A DNA stretch of 64,000 nucleotides, taken from NCBI GenBank assembly GCA_016802295.1, contig JAESIW010000199.1, positions 148,095 through 212,094 of the forward strand, in the 5' to 3' direction. Source of the stretch: Brachionus rotundiformis (Eukaryota > Rotifera > Eurotatoria > Ploima > Brachionidae). The notes under the pieces were generated by a model. The model had not been told where the DNA came from, did not search any database, and worked only from the letters and a program-made list of their open reading frames with translations. This document shows, one piece after another, positions 32,877 to 45,685 of the stretch (its first letter is position 1; each line of letters starts with the position of its first letter). The position numbers were made by a program, and so were the translations under genes.

Positions 32877-35800
32877 CTATTTTTTATAATTTTCAAAGTA
32901 AAAAATTTTTAATTTTTCAACCAAATGAGCTAATTTGATGGCAGGACCCAGCTTTAAATTCATGTAATTTTGAATTGTTGGCAAACTGAGCATCAAAAAT
33001 GACTGACCATCCAACTCCTTTTAATTTTAAAGCTTAATAAATGGAATGAAAATTTTTATTTATATTAAAATTACATGCTCTTCAATAAGATGGACTAAAT
33101 TAGGGTCAAACTTGTTATCTATTAGATACTGTTCGACTTCTTTTCTCGACCAAAGTACCGGATTTGATGCATTATTGAGCATTATATTCGAATTGGATTG
33201 TGAATTTTTTACCAAGCTATTCTGGTTTGATTTGTTTACTAAATTGTCTATCTGACATGGCATCGTGTTATTCAAGTCTGGCTTTGCATTATGGTTCTCT
33301 TTTTTGAGCAAACTTGAAGTGGATTGGGAATTAAAACGCTTGGTTTTTTTTATAAGCGGCTCGTCGTCGCTACATGACTCATCTTTTTTATTCTCATTCT
33401 CAATTTTGTTCCGCCGAGTTTCCTCAAACAACAACTCGGCCTTGGTATTTAATCTTGTCTTAATTGGACTAAAATTTATTTCTGGTTTGATCTTTTTCTG
33501 CACACTTTTCACCCTCGGCCTCACGGGCTCCTCTACTGGCCTTACTTCTTCGTAAATTTGAAATGAATAATAGTTTAAGGTGCACAGAAGACAACATTTT
33601 ATATCAAGTGATAATTTTTTATTAGCTTCAAGGTAACTGTCTATTAATTCGTTGTTCTCGTATAGAGATATCATTCTGGTGCAGCATTTTAATTGATGGC
33701 ATAGATCGCTTAAAAACTCTTTGAGCTGGGAATACTTTGTACAAACTTCCACTTCTCTGAACATATACTTGCCCCTCTCTCTTTTATTAGATAAAATTTA
33801 AAATTTTAATTTTTATAAAAATATTCAATAAATAGATATAAAAATGAAGATAAAATTATTTGTTTATCCATATGTTCAAATATTTAATTAAATTGAAAAT
33901 TTTTCAAGTAAAAATTTATTGTTTAAAAAAGCTTAATTAGATTGACCAACTACTTACTTGGCTTTCAGGCGAATTTTTCGGTGAGCTTTCCTCTGGCAAG
34001 TAGATGACTCGGTTTTCAGCTTTCCAATCTTTTCTATTATCTTCAATAGTTTAAAGGGCTTTTCGCTCACACTGAGCAAATTCTGGACTAGTTTAAAAAT
34101 GACTAAAAATACCGGACCTGGACCATAGGTCACAGGCAACTCGGTCATTTTTGCTTTCACAAAATACGGACCATAATTAAAAACATTTAAATTTAAATAA
34201 ACTTTGCTGCATATTTCCTCTTCACCTTTAAATCTAATTAGAACCAATTCAAATAAAATTATTTATTTCTTTTTACCATGAACAAATTGCATAAAACTTT
34301 GGTGAAATTCGATTTCTTCCGGGTTTATGTGCACACATTGAGTTAAACGAGAAAAAAAAGAGTTGTCAAAGTGTCTATAATTGTTTATCTGTGACCATCC
34401 GATGGGATACAGGTCACATGAATCATTCGTATATATGTACAATTTATTAGTTTGGACAATCTTGTCCGAATAGACTTTAACAAATATCAAGTTGCCAAGG
34501 ATAGCTTTTACTTTGCCAAGATACAACCACTGATCCCTTTTGTCCAAAGCGACCTCCAAATACTGACCAACCTTGAACTGCTCACTCATAAAGCTTGCGC
34601 CGCTCCGCGGCGACAAAAAACCCATATTTTGTTTGCTCATGTAAAACTGGCTATCCTTGCACCTATTCTTTGTGTACTCTTCCCAGTCAAATTTTTGTCC
34701 AGAGGGCCAATTGTTCGGCTCCACCAGCACTAAATTATTTCTCTCGCACCAATTACACGGATATAAATAGGCCGAACTTTTGGACTTGTTCTTAAAGTCG
34801 ACAAAAAAGCTCAACACTTGACCATTTATGTCCGCGTCCACCGAGTCCAATCGCACCTTTATCAGCTCATTGTTGCACACCTCAACCACACAGCCCACAT
34901 AAAATCTGCTCTTGTACAACACCTCAATCAAGAAATTTTTGCGTATGGGCAAGTCTTGGTCCATCAAGTCGGCCTTTTCCGCCTCAAGACCCTCGAATAC
35001 CTTGCGGTCCTCTTCGGACAAGCAGTCAAAGTTTGTGTACCCCAGGCCGAATCTTTTTGACCAGCCGAAACTTTTCAAATAGGCATCGGATACAAAGTAG
35101 AACTCAATGATGTCCGAGCCGAGTACAGATATCTTGCACCGGCCTCCAATGTTGTCCAGCACGCGGCCAAGTTTGGCGCTGTCATTCTGTACCATCTCTA
35201 CCAGCTTTTCATCCGATCTAGTGCTGAAAAAATCCTCGAACTGGCTCTTGTCATTTGCTTTCAGTCCCAATCTACATATCAAATTGTTCACATCAGTGTC
35301 CTCGCTGGCCAGCTCTGGTTTCTTTAGTGCCAAATTGTGCTTCTTGCACCAGTCTATTTTTTTCAAGCTGGACATCAACGCTTCACTTGATTGTTCATTG
35401 GTAAAATATATCTGAATTAGTGTCAAGTCTTGGCTAATGCTTGAATTGGAATCAATCGACTCATTCGGGTCATTATCTCCCATTTTTAAAAAATTTAATG
35501 AATATAAATTTTGAAATATTTTTTTTATTTTAACTGGACAATAAAAATTTTGATAGACAAGGGCACACTTTTTGCTCTGAGTTTGTTTTAGGTAATTTTG
35601 TACATGGCTGAAAGACTCATTGGGCACCTGGTTGCCGTTTATAAGCGACAAGTAGTCAAAAATACACTTGTTTGGTATTTTGTTGGTGAGACAGGTGTTT
35701 TTGGAACGCGGCTTTTTAATAAAGAGCAAGTCTATTGTTGGTTTGAGATCGAAAATTTGCTTCACTGCGCTTGGATCATTTTGACCAATGTGATGAGGCA

Positions 35801-36005
35801 CATGTTGTGCTGCTTTTTTGCTTGGTTTATCGGTCGGCACGAGGCCTAGGTAGTCCAGAAACTCTCCAAAATTGGACGATTCGTCCACGGAGTTTTTTGT
35901 CTTGGTCAAGTAGTTGAGCTTTTGGGCTCGATTGGGGTTTAATTTGCGCAAATTTCGATACTTTTCGAAATTGTTCGCCTCCTCAGTACACTCTGAGGTT
36001 TTCAT
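32877..36005 (-). CDS. Sfmbt-like Polycomb protein (MBT repeats, SLED/DUF3588, SAM)
   Basis: Four exons at 36005-34277, 34225-33958, 33780-33075 and 33017-32877 give about 947 aa. Sfmbt proteins bind mono- and dimethyl-lysine histone marks in the Pho-repressive Polycomb complex. The N-terminal half has divergent MBT-like repeats, e.g. FGWSKRFGLGYTNFD, SSAYLYPCNWCERNN and NDSCDLYPIGWSQ. The 34225-33958 and 33780 exons encode the SLED domain (CSKVYLNLNVFNYGPYFVKA, GPGPVFLVIFKLVQ). The last two exons form a C-terminal SAM domain, WSRKEVEQYLIDNKFDPNLV joined to ELDGQSFLML and MNLKLGPAIKLAHLVEKLK. The N-terminal 160 residues are unrecognised, and an AT-rich stretch precedes a second possible start at 35482 (MGDNDPNES), so two genes may be fused in this reading. 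Confidence 0.85.
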
Positions 36006-37504
36006 TCTAACAAAAATTTTTTTTTATTTCTCTCTACAAAAATTGTAGTCTCGCTACAAATTCTACAATTAAAATTTCATTTTAGAAAAAAAAAGCTCTT
36101 TTTTCACTCAAATACATTCGAGACCGTGTCCTGTCACTTAATTGTGAAAAAATTAATGTTTTTTCTATTTCAAGAATAATAAATATATATTCTAGTTGAA
36201 ATAATGTGAAATTATCATTTTTATTTTTCATTAAAAAGAATTTTTTAAGAGAAAAAAAAAGCAAAACGAAAATAAATTTGAAATATATGTTAAATTATAG
36301 CTGAAAATGTTTCAACAAAGTGCGATTGTTTTAGTCTGATTTGCATGTAGAGGCCCCAAGGGACCTACTGGATATTTCTATTCTTGATTTCAAGCTTCTA
36401 ATTGCCAATCTGAGTCTTTGAAATTCTTAAATGATTAACTCAAATTTCAAAGTAATTAGCATATGTAGCAATTTATTAAAAATTTTAATTTTTTTTTACC
36501 AATCAAATTATAGATAAATTTAATTAATAATATTGCAAAACTTAATTGTAAGTTCCTTTATTATTAATCAAACTCAATGTGTGTAAGTTGTCCCATCATT
36601 TTTATTCACTAAATGTTGACTAATTTTAATAAAAATAAAATTATATTTATGTTTTGAACCAAACTTTGTTTATAGATATTTAAATTTAAAAAAAATATTT
36701 TGGAACTGTTTGTTTTTGCTTTTGAAAGAGTCTAATTGATTAGTTCCTGTTTTAAATTGAACTATTACTTAAATTTGGTGAATAAACTAATTTTAATAAC
36801 TTATTCTATAAAAATATTATTTAAAAAATAATAAGAAAGCTAATATTTACTTTTATGATAATTTAAACTACTTAAATGTCGGACAATTGTTACTGTTTGG
36901 ATTATCGATTTGAATAGATGGAATCATCGATAATCAATTTTTGCCCCATTCAACAATATAGTCAAATAAATAATATCTATAATTAATGAAATTATTCTTT
37001 AACAAGTTAATTTATGCTTTTTAAAAGTAAAAATTTTAAATTTTACATTTTTGGTATGGAAAAAATTAAATTTTTATTTTCTAATCAAGCCATTATTAAT
37101 AACAGTTATCTATTTTTTGCAATCATTTGAACATTTATAACAATTTATTTAATGAGCCTTTAAAATAGCTCAACAAGAAATGCTAAGTAAATTATCAAGA
37201 GGTATAAATTTTAAATTGATTTTTTAACATTTTAGAAAATTAACTTGATTAATAAATTTTGATGTTTTCTATTATTTTTATTATTTATTAGATTAAAAGT
37301 TAATTATGTAAAAAATTCAATTTTCAAATGACCATTTAAGAGAGTTATCTAGTTATTATACAAATTTATCTTCTATTTTAAATAATATAAAGGCAATGCA
37401 GTCAATAAGTCCATGATTTTTTCACAATAAATAGGTTCAATTAAGTTAATTAATAGTATTAGGTCAAGTTCTTCATGGTATTAAGTTTCAGTCCCGGATG
37501 ATTA
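36006..37504. other. AT-rich intergenic DNA, no gene seen
   Basis: About 1.5 kb upstream of Sfmbt. Only short AT-rich frames occur. A GC-richer patch near 36345-36370 is not recognised. Confidence 0.5.
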
Positions 37505-38165
37505 TTAAATTACTCTATAAAATTCTTGTGAGGTTTCATTTATAGTGTGCTATTCCAGTATGGTTCCAATATGGTCGCCATATCCACAGAGAGATAAAAA
37601 AAATTTTTAGAATTATGAAGAAAGACTTAAAGTTTTAAGTCTGACAAATTTAAGGTGAGTGGAAATTGCCAACTGACATGATTAATGCTTTTAGTTAATT
37701 TGGCATATTGAAGTTAATGATCAAATTAAAATGATCATGCTCAAAAAATTATTTTTTGTAAAATTTCTAGGAATTTTTTTAATTGAAATATTCAATGCAG
37801 AGATAGATTTTTATGTGTAACAGGAAATGTTTAACCATAGCATGGTGTTCTGCATGCTTAAAATTTTCAAATCTTGAAATGTGATTTTGCATTAAGCATT
37901 CTTTGGTAAAATTTTTTGATCATTAACTTCAATATGCCAAATTTAACTAAAAACATTAATCATGTCAGTTGGCAATTTCCACTCACCTTCTCAAGCAGAT
38001 GTACAAGAGGCCATCCATACAAAATTAAAAGAGAAATAGTCCGCTAAACGATACATCCTCTTAACACACCGTGTAGTTAACAACTGGAATATGCTGAGAG
38101 AAGTTCAATCAAGCGAACTTTTTAATACAAAAATAGATAAATTCTTACAAAAAATTACCACCATA
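37505..38165 (+). pseudogene. Broken CR1-like LINE reverse-transcriptase tail
   Basis: The plus strand encodes, with stops and frameshifts, LYKILVRFHL, AIPVWFQYGRHIHREIKKI and LKVLSLTNLR. After an insertion it resumes as RCTRGHPYKIKREIVR and THRVVNNWNMLREVQSSELF, then KIDKFLQK. This is the C-terminal end of a CR1/L2-type RT (motif order: VRPHLEY, P-W-P-, LE/RI, L-L-LR, RTRGH, RVVN-WN-LP). The two halves are separated by the foldback element at 37652-37989, so about 60 codons of the original are missing or displaced. Confidence 0.8.
37652..37989. mobile_element. 338-bp foldback/MITE inserted in a LINE remnant
   Basis: The outer 80 bp are near-perfect inverted repeats: 37652-37732 begins AAGGTGAGTGGAAATTGCC and 37911-37989 ends with its reverse complement. 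The loop of about 180 bp is AT-rich and non-coding. The element interrupts the reverse-transcriptase reading of the surrounding LINE, which dates it as later than the LINE. No clear target-site duplication. Confidence 0.8.
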
Positions 38166-38702
38166 CTATACTATACAATACTAATTGATATCCTTGGATC
38201 AAACTCAATTATTTTTATGAATATCTTTTTTTCTAAGTTAGACCATTGTTTACACAGAGAAGTATTTTTTTGCTGATAAGTTTCGCAATAATCCTTAAGA
38301 TAGATAGAATGTTTTCTATTGTTCATTATTGTGAAGATTTTTTTAATTAAAAATTTAATTGAATTAAATTTATGTATCTTTATTTTTTTGTCAATGTGGT
38401 GATATTTTTTAACAAAAATTAAATTCTTTGTTTTAAATGTAAATTTAAATTAATAGATAAAAAATAAAGATCGATTATTGAAGTATAAGAATAAATTTTT
38501 GGCCCATGTCCAGTAAATAATACAAAAATTGAAATAAAAATTTATTTTTAGCGCGTCTGTGAATAAAAAAATAAGTTAAATTACCAGCTTTGGTATATTT
38601 TTATATTTAAATTTTGAAATTAAAAAATTTTCTTGTTATTAAAATTAATTTTTAAACATAATCAAGTAAAATCAAATTTTATAAAGAAAAATAAAATCTA
38701 AA
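38166..38702. other. AT-rich intergenic DNA, no gene seen
   Basis: Between the LINE remnant and PIGB. No feature is recognised beyond likely PIGB promoter sequence. Confidence 0.5.
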
Positions 38703-40431
38703 ATGCAAAATCTAAATAAAACCTATTTCAATAAATATCTTAACTACAAAAATTTATTCTTATCTTTTTTTATATACCGACTTTTAAACATTTTCCTAAA
38801 TCAAACATGGTTCGTACCAGACGAGTATTGGCAATCACAAGAGGTGGCGCACAGACTTGTCTTTAAGTATTAGTTTAACCAAAAATTCTTCCCTGATAAT
38901 TTATTTCAAGCTATGGCTATTTGACATGGGAATGGAGAGAAGGAATTCGAAGCTACATTTATCCATTTTTTATTGCTATTTTCTACAAAATTACTCAACT
39001 TTTCCATTTGGATAATACCCAATTATTGGTCTACATTTCTCCTGTCATTCACTCAACTCTGACCGCTCTTGGCGATTTTATGCTTATCATATATACAAAA
39101 AAGTCATTCGGACCAACAACTGCTTATTTGTCCTGCTTCTGTCGGCTCATATCCTGGTATTCCATTTACACTTCATCCAGAAGTCTTTCGAATAATTTAG
39201 AAGAATTGTTTACCATCGTATCCTTGTACACACTTGAGTGTGACACTATACGACCAAATTACTCATTTTTTAATCTGGCCGGATTTTTTTCGTTTATTTT
39301 AAGACCAACAGCAGCAGTCAATCTTGTACCAATTTATTGCTATCAATTTTTCTATTTGTGTAGCCGTAATGATCTAAAAATAAAATTTTTTCTTAATTTT
39401 ATTTTTGTTGGCTTAACAACTGTTTTATTTGGTATTTTAGTGGACAGTTTTTTCTATGGAAAGTTTACCATTAGTTGGTTGAATTTTTTCATCTTTAATG
39501 TTCAAAAAAATTTGGCAATTCACTATGGTACGCATCCATTTCACTGGTATTTTACACAAGGCTATCCAACATTGCTATTTTTACACTTGGTTTTATTCGG
39601 ATTTGGTCTCAAAAGCTACAAGCAAGCAAAATTTCAGCTTGTGGTTATTCTATTCAATATTTTATTCTATAGGTAATTTGAGAGTTTTTTTTCCAATTTA
39701 AAGAACCATTTCTAGCTTACTAGGACACAAGGAGTTTAGGTTTTTGGCTCAAGTGATGCCATTTTCTATGGTAATATGTGCTTTGGGAATTCAAAATATA
39801 AAAAATCTTTTTGGCAGAAATTTTGCGGTAAAATAGATCATTGTTTTGAAAAATACAATGCTTTTTTTTTAAGATTAAAGTTGTAGTGGTAACTGGTATT
39901 GGTAATGCTCTTTTGGTAATGTTTTTAGGTATAATACATCAAAGAGCTCCACTAACTCTTATGAATCATTTGAGAAAATCAGACTTGAAAGAAGGAGATA
40001 ATTTGCTTTTTTTGACGCCTTGTCACTCTACACCTTTTTATAGGTAGCTAGAAATTTTTATATTTTATATATTTTTTGATACGATTTAAAGTTATCTACA
40101 TAAAAATGTGAGTACAAGATTTTTGACTTGTGAGCCTAATTTGGAAAATTCGAGCCAGTATAAAGACGAAGCTGATCAGTTTTATGAAAATACATTTGAA
40201 TGGTTGGCAAAAAATAGGCCATTGGTCGAACGAGCAACTCGTGTAATCATGTTCCAAAGCCTATATGATAAGATAAACAATGAATTAGATAATTTTAACA
40301 TATGTAAAAAATTCTTTTATTCTTTTTTTCAGCAATCGTCTCGCACCGATCAAACCATGCTTTTACTTTGTCCAAAAAGCCTTGGTACTGAGTCGAAACC
40401 AACTTATCCAACAATAAAAACTGATCTTTAA
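38703..40431 (+). CDS. PIGB: GPI mannosyltransferase 3 (PIG-B)
   Basis: Five exons at 38703-38866, 38911-39672, 39716-39827, 39874-40043 and 40092-40431 give about 515 aa (human 554). PIG-B adds the third mannose to the GPI anchor in the ER lumen from dolichol-phosphate mannose. The glycosyltransferase family 22 hallmark is at the first junction: TWFVPDEYWQSQEVAHRLVF joined to NYGYLTWEWREGIRSYIYP. FILRPTAAVNLVPIY, GTHPFHWYFTQGYPT, LLGHKEFRFLAQVMPF and LLFLTPCHSTPFYS continue the family order. Introns are only 44, 43, 46 and 48 nt. The extreme C-terminus (after residue ~470) is less sure. Confidence 0.93.
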
Positions 40432-41543
40432 ACTAAAATTATGTTTTTATTTATTAAATAAAATTTAATTTAAGACTTTAAATATTTATAATACTAATAT
40501 TTTAATTTAACTAGCTGAAAAATCACGTAAATTGTATTTATTTATGCCATTAAGTTTTAGCAAGATCAATTAAGAGTTTCAGTAGATATTTTGGAGTCAA
40601 GTTTATTTGAAATCGAGGTCATTTTTTTGCCCAGGGAACAAAATATACTTTTATAAGTAACGTTGTCATGGACTTTTCTTCAAAAAAATCAAATATTAAA
40701 TATATTTATTAAAATTAAAAGTTTTCAAATATTAGATTTAATTAGATTTAAATTATATTAAAAAAATTTAAAAGATTTTATTCAAAATTTTTGGATTTTT
40801 TTTCATTTGAGATCGATTAGGCAATTTTTTTGACTGCTTAATTGGTTATGTTCCAGTTTTTTCAAGCACCTTTTATAAATATTCTATTTAAGGAAAAATG
40901 AAATAAAATTAATTTTTAAAGTCAAGTTTTTTATTCAAATTTTGTATAAAATTACATAACCATTTTAATAAAATCTAGAATTAAATTAAAAAAAATTTAA
41001 TTGGATTTAAATGTAAAATGGTAAGAGCCCGATTAGCTTTAATCTTAGACTTATTTTTCTAAACAATTAAACTAAAGCAGAATTATTCGTAGAGACTTTA
41101 GAGCTCTAAATCGAATGGCTCTTAACAATTTGTTTTTATTAGTAATTATTAAAAAAATAAGAAAATTGTATTCAAAAAACAAAAACCTTTAAAGGTAAAG
41201 ACCTTTAAAAAGCATATAACTTTTGATTAGAAACGATAAAACTGCTTCGATACGGTGAGTTTTTTGCCAAATCAACATAATAATTATTTGAACCCAAACT
41301 TTACAATTCGGAAGCATTAAATAGCAAAATCGATATGAAAAACTCTTAATAAATAAGTCTAAAAACTTATTTGTTTGGTGAATCGATCGATGGCCTGGTT
41401 ACTTAACCAATATTGTTATATAATACCCTATTTTAATATTTAAATGTAAACCTAAAAAAATAATAATTTTAAAAATGTTTTTAATTTTAGATTCTTTTGT
41501 ATAAGGAAAATAAAAGTTTTTTAATTTTAGATTTTTATTCCAG
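40432..41543. other. AT-rich intergenic DNA, no gene seen
   Basis: About 1.1 kb between PIGB and the Hsp70-like gene. A short direct word repeat, ACCTTTAAAGGTAAAGACCTTTAAA-type (near 41186-41210), is the only structure noted. Confidence 0.5.
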
Positions 41544-44098
41544 ATGACTGAAATAATACCAATTAATTCCTTACAAAAATCAAAGAGTAGTCCAGATTTG
41601 TTCGAAGAGCGGACATCGTCGATTAGGAGGGCTCAATCGCCGCGCAAAAATTTCAAAGTTAAATTTGATTCTTCTATATTTTTGGACGATATGTTTAAGA
41701 AAGCCTGCCGATTGAGCCAGACTGGAGCCAAAAAGTGTAAAATTAAGCATTCAGATGAGTGTAGATACGGAATTGGAATTGACATTGTGAGCTATGGTGC
41801 ATTCTGTGCCAAAATGGCCTATGTGGTCACTAAGGCAGATGGCAGCTTTCAATCTATTCAAATTGTAGAGAACCATGTAGGCAGTCTGAGATGTGGTGAA
41901 AATTCAAAAATGAGCCAGAATGAGAAAGAGTTTGTGGAACAGTTTCAATTGATGATGAGCAAAATATTTCATCTATTTGGTAGACGATGGTACGAGATGA
42001 CCGATTCTGATCTAAGGCTTCCAAAAACAGCTATGTTCAAGATAGTCGAACAGGATCAAATGCCAAATATTTGGTTCGACGAGACAAGAACTTATTCCAT
42101 TAACAAAATTTTGAGTAAATTTTTCGCTTCCATGTTTGAGTGTATTGGAATTGACTTGACTAATTCAGCATACAAATGGACTGAGCGAATCAATCGATTG
42201 AGTGTCGCTTTGCCATCTGATTTTCACTCATACCAAAGGCTTTGTTTGAAAAATTGCTTTGAACAAATTGGTCTCAAGGACAACTTTGTCCTAGTGAATA
42301 AATCAACTTCTCTGGCACTACCATTCATGGCAAAAAAATTGAATGACTCTTCGAAAAAATTTATCATAGATTTTGGATCAGGTAGAGTATTTTAAATTTT
42401 AATTAGGGCTAATTTTTAGATTCGAAATTTATGAACTTTTTTAGTTTAATCAAATGAATCCTGGCAATGGCTTTTGGCAAAATTTTAGGCTAGAATTTTT
42501 CAAGAATCAGTATTGTAAATGAACTTTTAGTTAATTACTCAGTACAAAATGTTATGTAATTAGCTTATTAAGAAAATTTAAATAAAATATTTACTTATAA
42601 ATAGTCAAAAAAATTAAATTTAAAAAATTCATTTAAAATTTGAGTACAAATCGAGTGTTTAATTATTTAAAAATATTATTTTTACTTGAGTATTTTTATA
42701 GACATTTTATATCATTAATTAGTTGTTTCGAAATTTGTTAAAGATCTATTATAAACTTTGTTTGAACAAAAATAATTAGATTGTTTTTTTTAAATTAATG
42801 ATTTTAATGCTTAATTAATATTTTAAAAAAAATACAAAAATTAAATTTATATCAAAATTTTAAAAGGATACATGAACAGTTCAATAATAGAATGTGAAGA
42901 TAAAAAGCATGTGAATGTTATTGACCAGACTGCCGACCGAAGTATTTCATCACGAAAATTTTTTGAAAAATGCTATAAAGCACTAAAGCATCAGGCCAAG
43001 AGGCAAAACATTGGCACAAACTTGAACAAGACATTGGCTCGGTACCATCTTTACAATCAGATGAACACAGAAAGAACCAATTGTGCTCGGAGTGACAATT
43101 GGGCCATAAAAACCCAAGGTAGCCAGTTTACTCTTAACATGAAAAAACTTGGCATTGAGCAGTTAGCGACCAGTGTAATAGACAAGCTTAAAAAGACCGG
43201 TATGATTGATCAAAATTCAAAAATAAATGGAGACATTACCGAAATTTTAGTCTGTTCAGACGCAGTTTTATACGAATACCTGGAACCATTGCTTAAAAGC
43301 CATTCCAATAAGCGTACAAACATAATCTTTATGGACAACGATTGTGCCAGCATAGGCGCTGCCTTTTTGTCCTCATCTACTCTTAATCTAATCAGCAATG
43401 ACATTCTGCCAATTAGAATAGGCGTTGGTCTCTACAATGGAGTCATCAAGAGCCTAATTGGTTCAAAGACTAGCTTTCCTTGCTCTGGAAAGCATCTTTT
43501 TCAAACACTTATTGACAATCAGACAACACTACGAGTTAATTTGTATGAAGGTGAATCGCCTCTGGCCCGCTACTGCAAACACATAAGCGAACTTGTCATA
43601 GAAGACATTCGCAAAGCGCCTGCTGGCAAAGTAAAGATAGAGCTTAAGATTGAAATAGACCAAAATGGTGTTTTGAACGCTTCAGCAAAGGACATTGACT
43701 TTAAAGATGAATTTCCAGTTAGAATAAACATCGAGTCCATAAACTGCTTTGAGACTGCCAAGAGGTCAAGATACGCGCTTAAAAATGTTATCTTTACTCG
43801 ACCAAATGATGGATCTGATGCTGATTTGGCAAAAAAGCTACAGGATTTTGACTTTTTCTTTGACTATTTGGGACATATGTACAGACATTCATCTATGGAG
43901 ATTCAAACAGTGGTCAGAAAGAAAATTTATTTGGCAAAAAAGTACATTAGCAAGAATAGATTGAAGATATCCATGGACGATCTCGATCAAATTAGATTCG
44001 AGCTCGAGGAGGTCCTAAGTGAGAATTCGCCTGATTACAAAACTAGCTTTTACCACCATTTTCATCGAGCTAGGTCTAATTTTTGTTCGATCTTGTGA
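41544..44098 (+). CDS. Degenerate Hsp70-family protein
   Basis: Two exons, 41544-42381 and 42867-44098 (485-nt intron), give 689 aa. The layout is that of Hsp70: an actin-like ATPase domain followed by a peptide-binding domain. The best-kept stretch is the substrate-binding domain, LYEGESPLARYC, IRKAPAGKVKIELKIEID and QNGVLNASAKD. VTAVPSDF-like VALPSDFHSYQRLCLKNCFEQIG and DNDCASIGAAF also fit. The nucleotide-binding loops are lost: the first phosphate loop GIDLGTT is GIDIVSYG, and the second, DLGGGTFD, is DFGSGYMN at the exon junction. An N-terminal extension of about 70 residues precedes the domain. ATP-driven chaperoning is therefore doubtful; a regulatory or holdase role is inference. Confidence 0.82.
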
Positions 44099-44123
44099 TA
44101 AAATTGGTTGCGTGGTTCAATAA

Positions 44124-44195
44124 GGTTCTATGGTGTAACGGTTAGCACTCTGGACTTTGAATCCAGCGATCCGAGTTCAAATCTCGGTAGAACCT
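44124..44195 (+). tRNA. tRNA-Gln (anticodon UUG)
   Basis: A complete cloverleaf is readable. The acceptor arms GGTTCTA and TAGAACC pair, the D arm contains GTAACGGTTAGC, the anticodon stem CTGGA/TCCAG encloses the loop CTTTGAA with anticodon TTG, and the T arm is CGAG-TTCAAAT-CTCG. Internal promoter A and B boxes (TGGTGTAACGG, GTTCAAATC) are normal. No intron is present. It starts 26 bp after the stop of the Hsp70-like gene on the same strand. Confidence 0.97.
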
Positions 44196-44203
44196 TTTTT
44201 TTT
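44195..44203 (+). terminator. RNA polymerase III terminator of tRNA-Gln
   Basis: A run of nine T residues directly follows the acceptor stem, the standard pol III stop. Confidence 0.85.
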
Positions 44204-45685
44204 ATTTTATTTTTGGTAATGTAAAAAAGTTTTTATTATTTTAAATAAAGTTTATTAAAAAAATGTTAATTTTATTTTAGATTTATTTTGGAAATTTTAA
44301 ATGGAACTTAAGATTTTTACTCATGGCACCATTTTGATTGATTTTAATTGGTAAAGTTGTTAGAAGAAGTACACAAGTTGCTCAGTTTTATTAAAATATG
44401 TCAATATATAACAAAAATTATCTCATCACATAATTTTTCATAATTAAAAAATTATTATTTTGTTGGGCTTTATTTTTGCTATTAAAATAGTAAAGAGTAA
44501 GCTAATTCAATAAAATTTGATGATGCTAATAAATTAATTGTAAGAAAATTTATTAAACTTTTACTTAAACATACAATATGCTAGATAAATAGAAAATAAT
44601 TTATAGATTCAGAACTATCGATAAATATTATTTTTTTAAAGTTAATAATTGATACTGGAATAGATTTCTTAATAAATATTTGACAATTATTTTCTATTTT
44701 ATCAAAAAAAGCTAATAAATATTCATTCATTAAAAATCAATTAGAATTAATATCATTATTTAATGCGGTCAGGATTAAAATTTTTTCTCATCAAATTATT
44801 TATTAAGTTATTTTAATTATTAATTTTTTGATCTCATGAACAATTTGCTTTTTTGCCAACAGTCTAAATTACTTTTTTACTTTTGTTTTTTAAGCTATTT
44901 ATTTAGCCAAACAGTTGAATCATAAAATAGATATTTTCTATTAGAAAAATAATTTAATTGTTTAATTTATTAAAATGCAACAATAAAAAAATTAAATTAT
45001 CTAAATGTGACATTATTATGAGATATGATCAGTGTCAATTTAAGTCAAATAGTCAATGTTAAAAATGAAATAATATGTTTTTTCATATTTAATTTTAAAC
45101 ATATTTTATTTCTATTAATTATTAATAAAAAATAATTTTTATTTAGGATTAACCTATTATTTTTATCGTTGTTTATAATAGATACCAAGCTTATTTGATG
45201 ATTGGTGGCTTTTAGGTTGCTTTTTCGAAAACTCTAAAAGTACCTTTATGGTCATCAATGATCTTGATTTTTACTCAAATAGTAATTTTGTATCATAAAA
45301 TAAAATTAATTATATATCAATTTTATTAGCTTATAATTAAACCATTTTATTAAACATAATCATTTATAAGAGAATAATCTCTAATTTGTGTTATATTTTT
45401 TCTCATACATTTCACAATTTTTACCACATCGACAGAATTGGTGCTTAATAAAATTAATAAATATTAACAATGGTTGGACTTTGTTGGGCTCTAGGTTGCA
45501 CTGGTTTTGGCAAGAAGATTTCAAGCGTTTTCATATATTCAATGATTTTAGTGTTGGTTCTGATTTCTGCATGGATACTTTCACGATTTAGAAAAGATTT
45601 CTATATGAGATAAAGAGGGATTTAGATTGATCGATCTGTCAAATAATTTATCAAAATAGATATATTTTTTCTCTAAAACAACCCC
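44204..45685. other. AT-rich intergenic DNA, no gene seen
   Basis: About 1.5 kb with no coding frame. Patches at 45190-45260 and 45460-45540 are less AT-rich and may be old repeat copies; they are not identified. Confidence 0.5.

Noticed and set aside
40304..40332. A 29-nt candidate intron near the end of PIGB
   Set aside because: It has GT and TTTCAG ends but is shorter than any other intron here, and removing it shifts frame to an early stop without improving similarity to the family.
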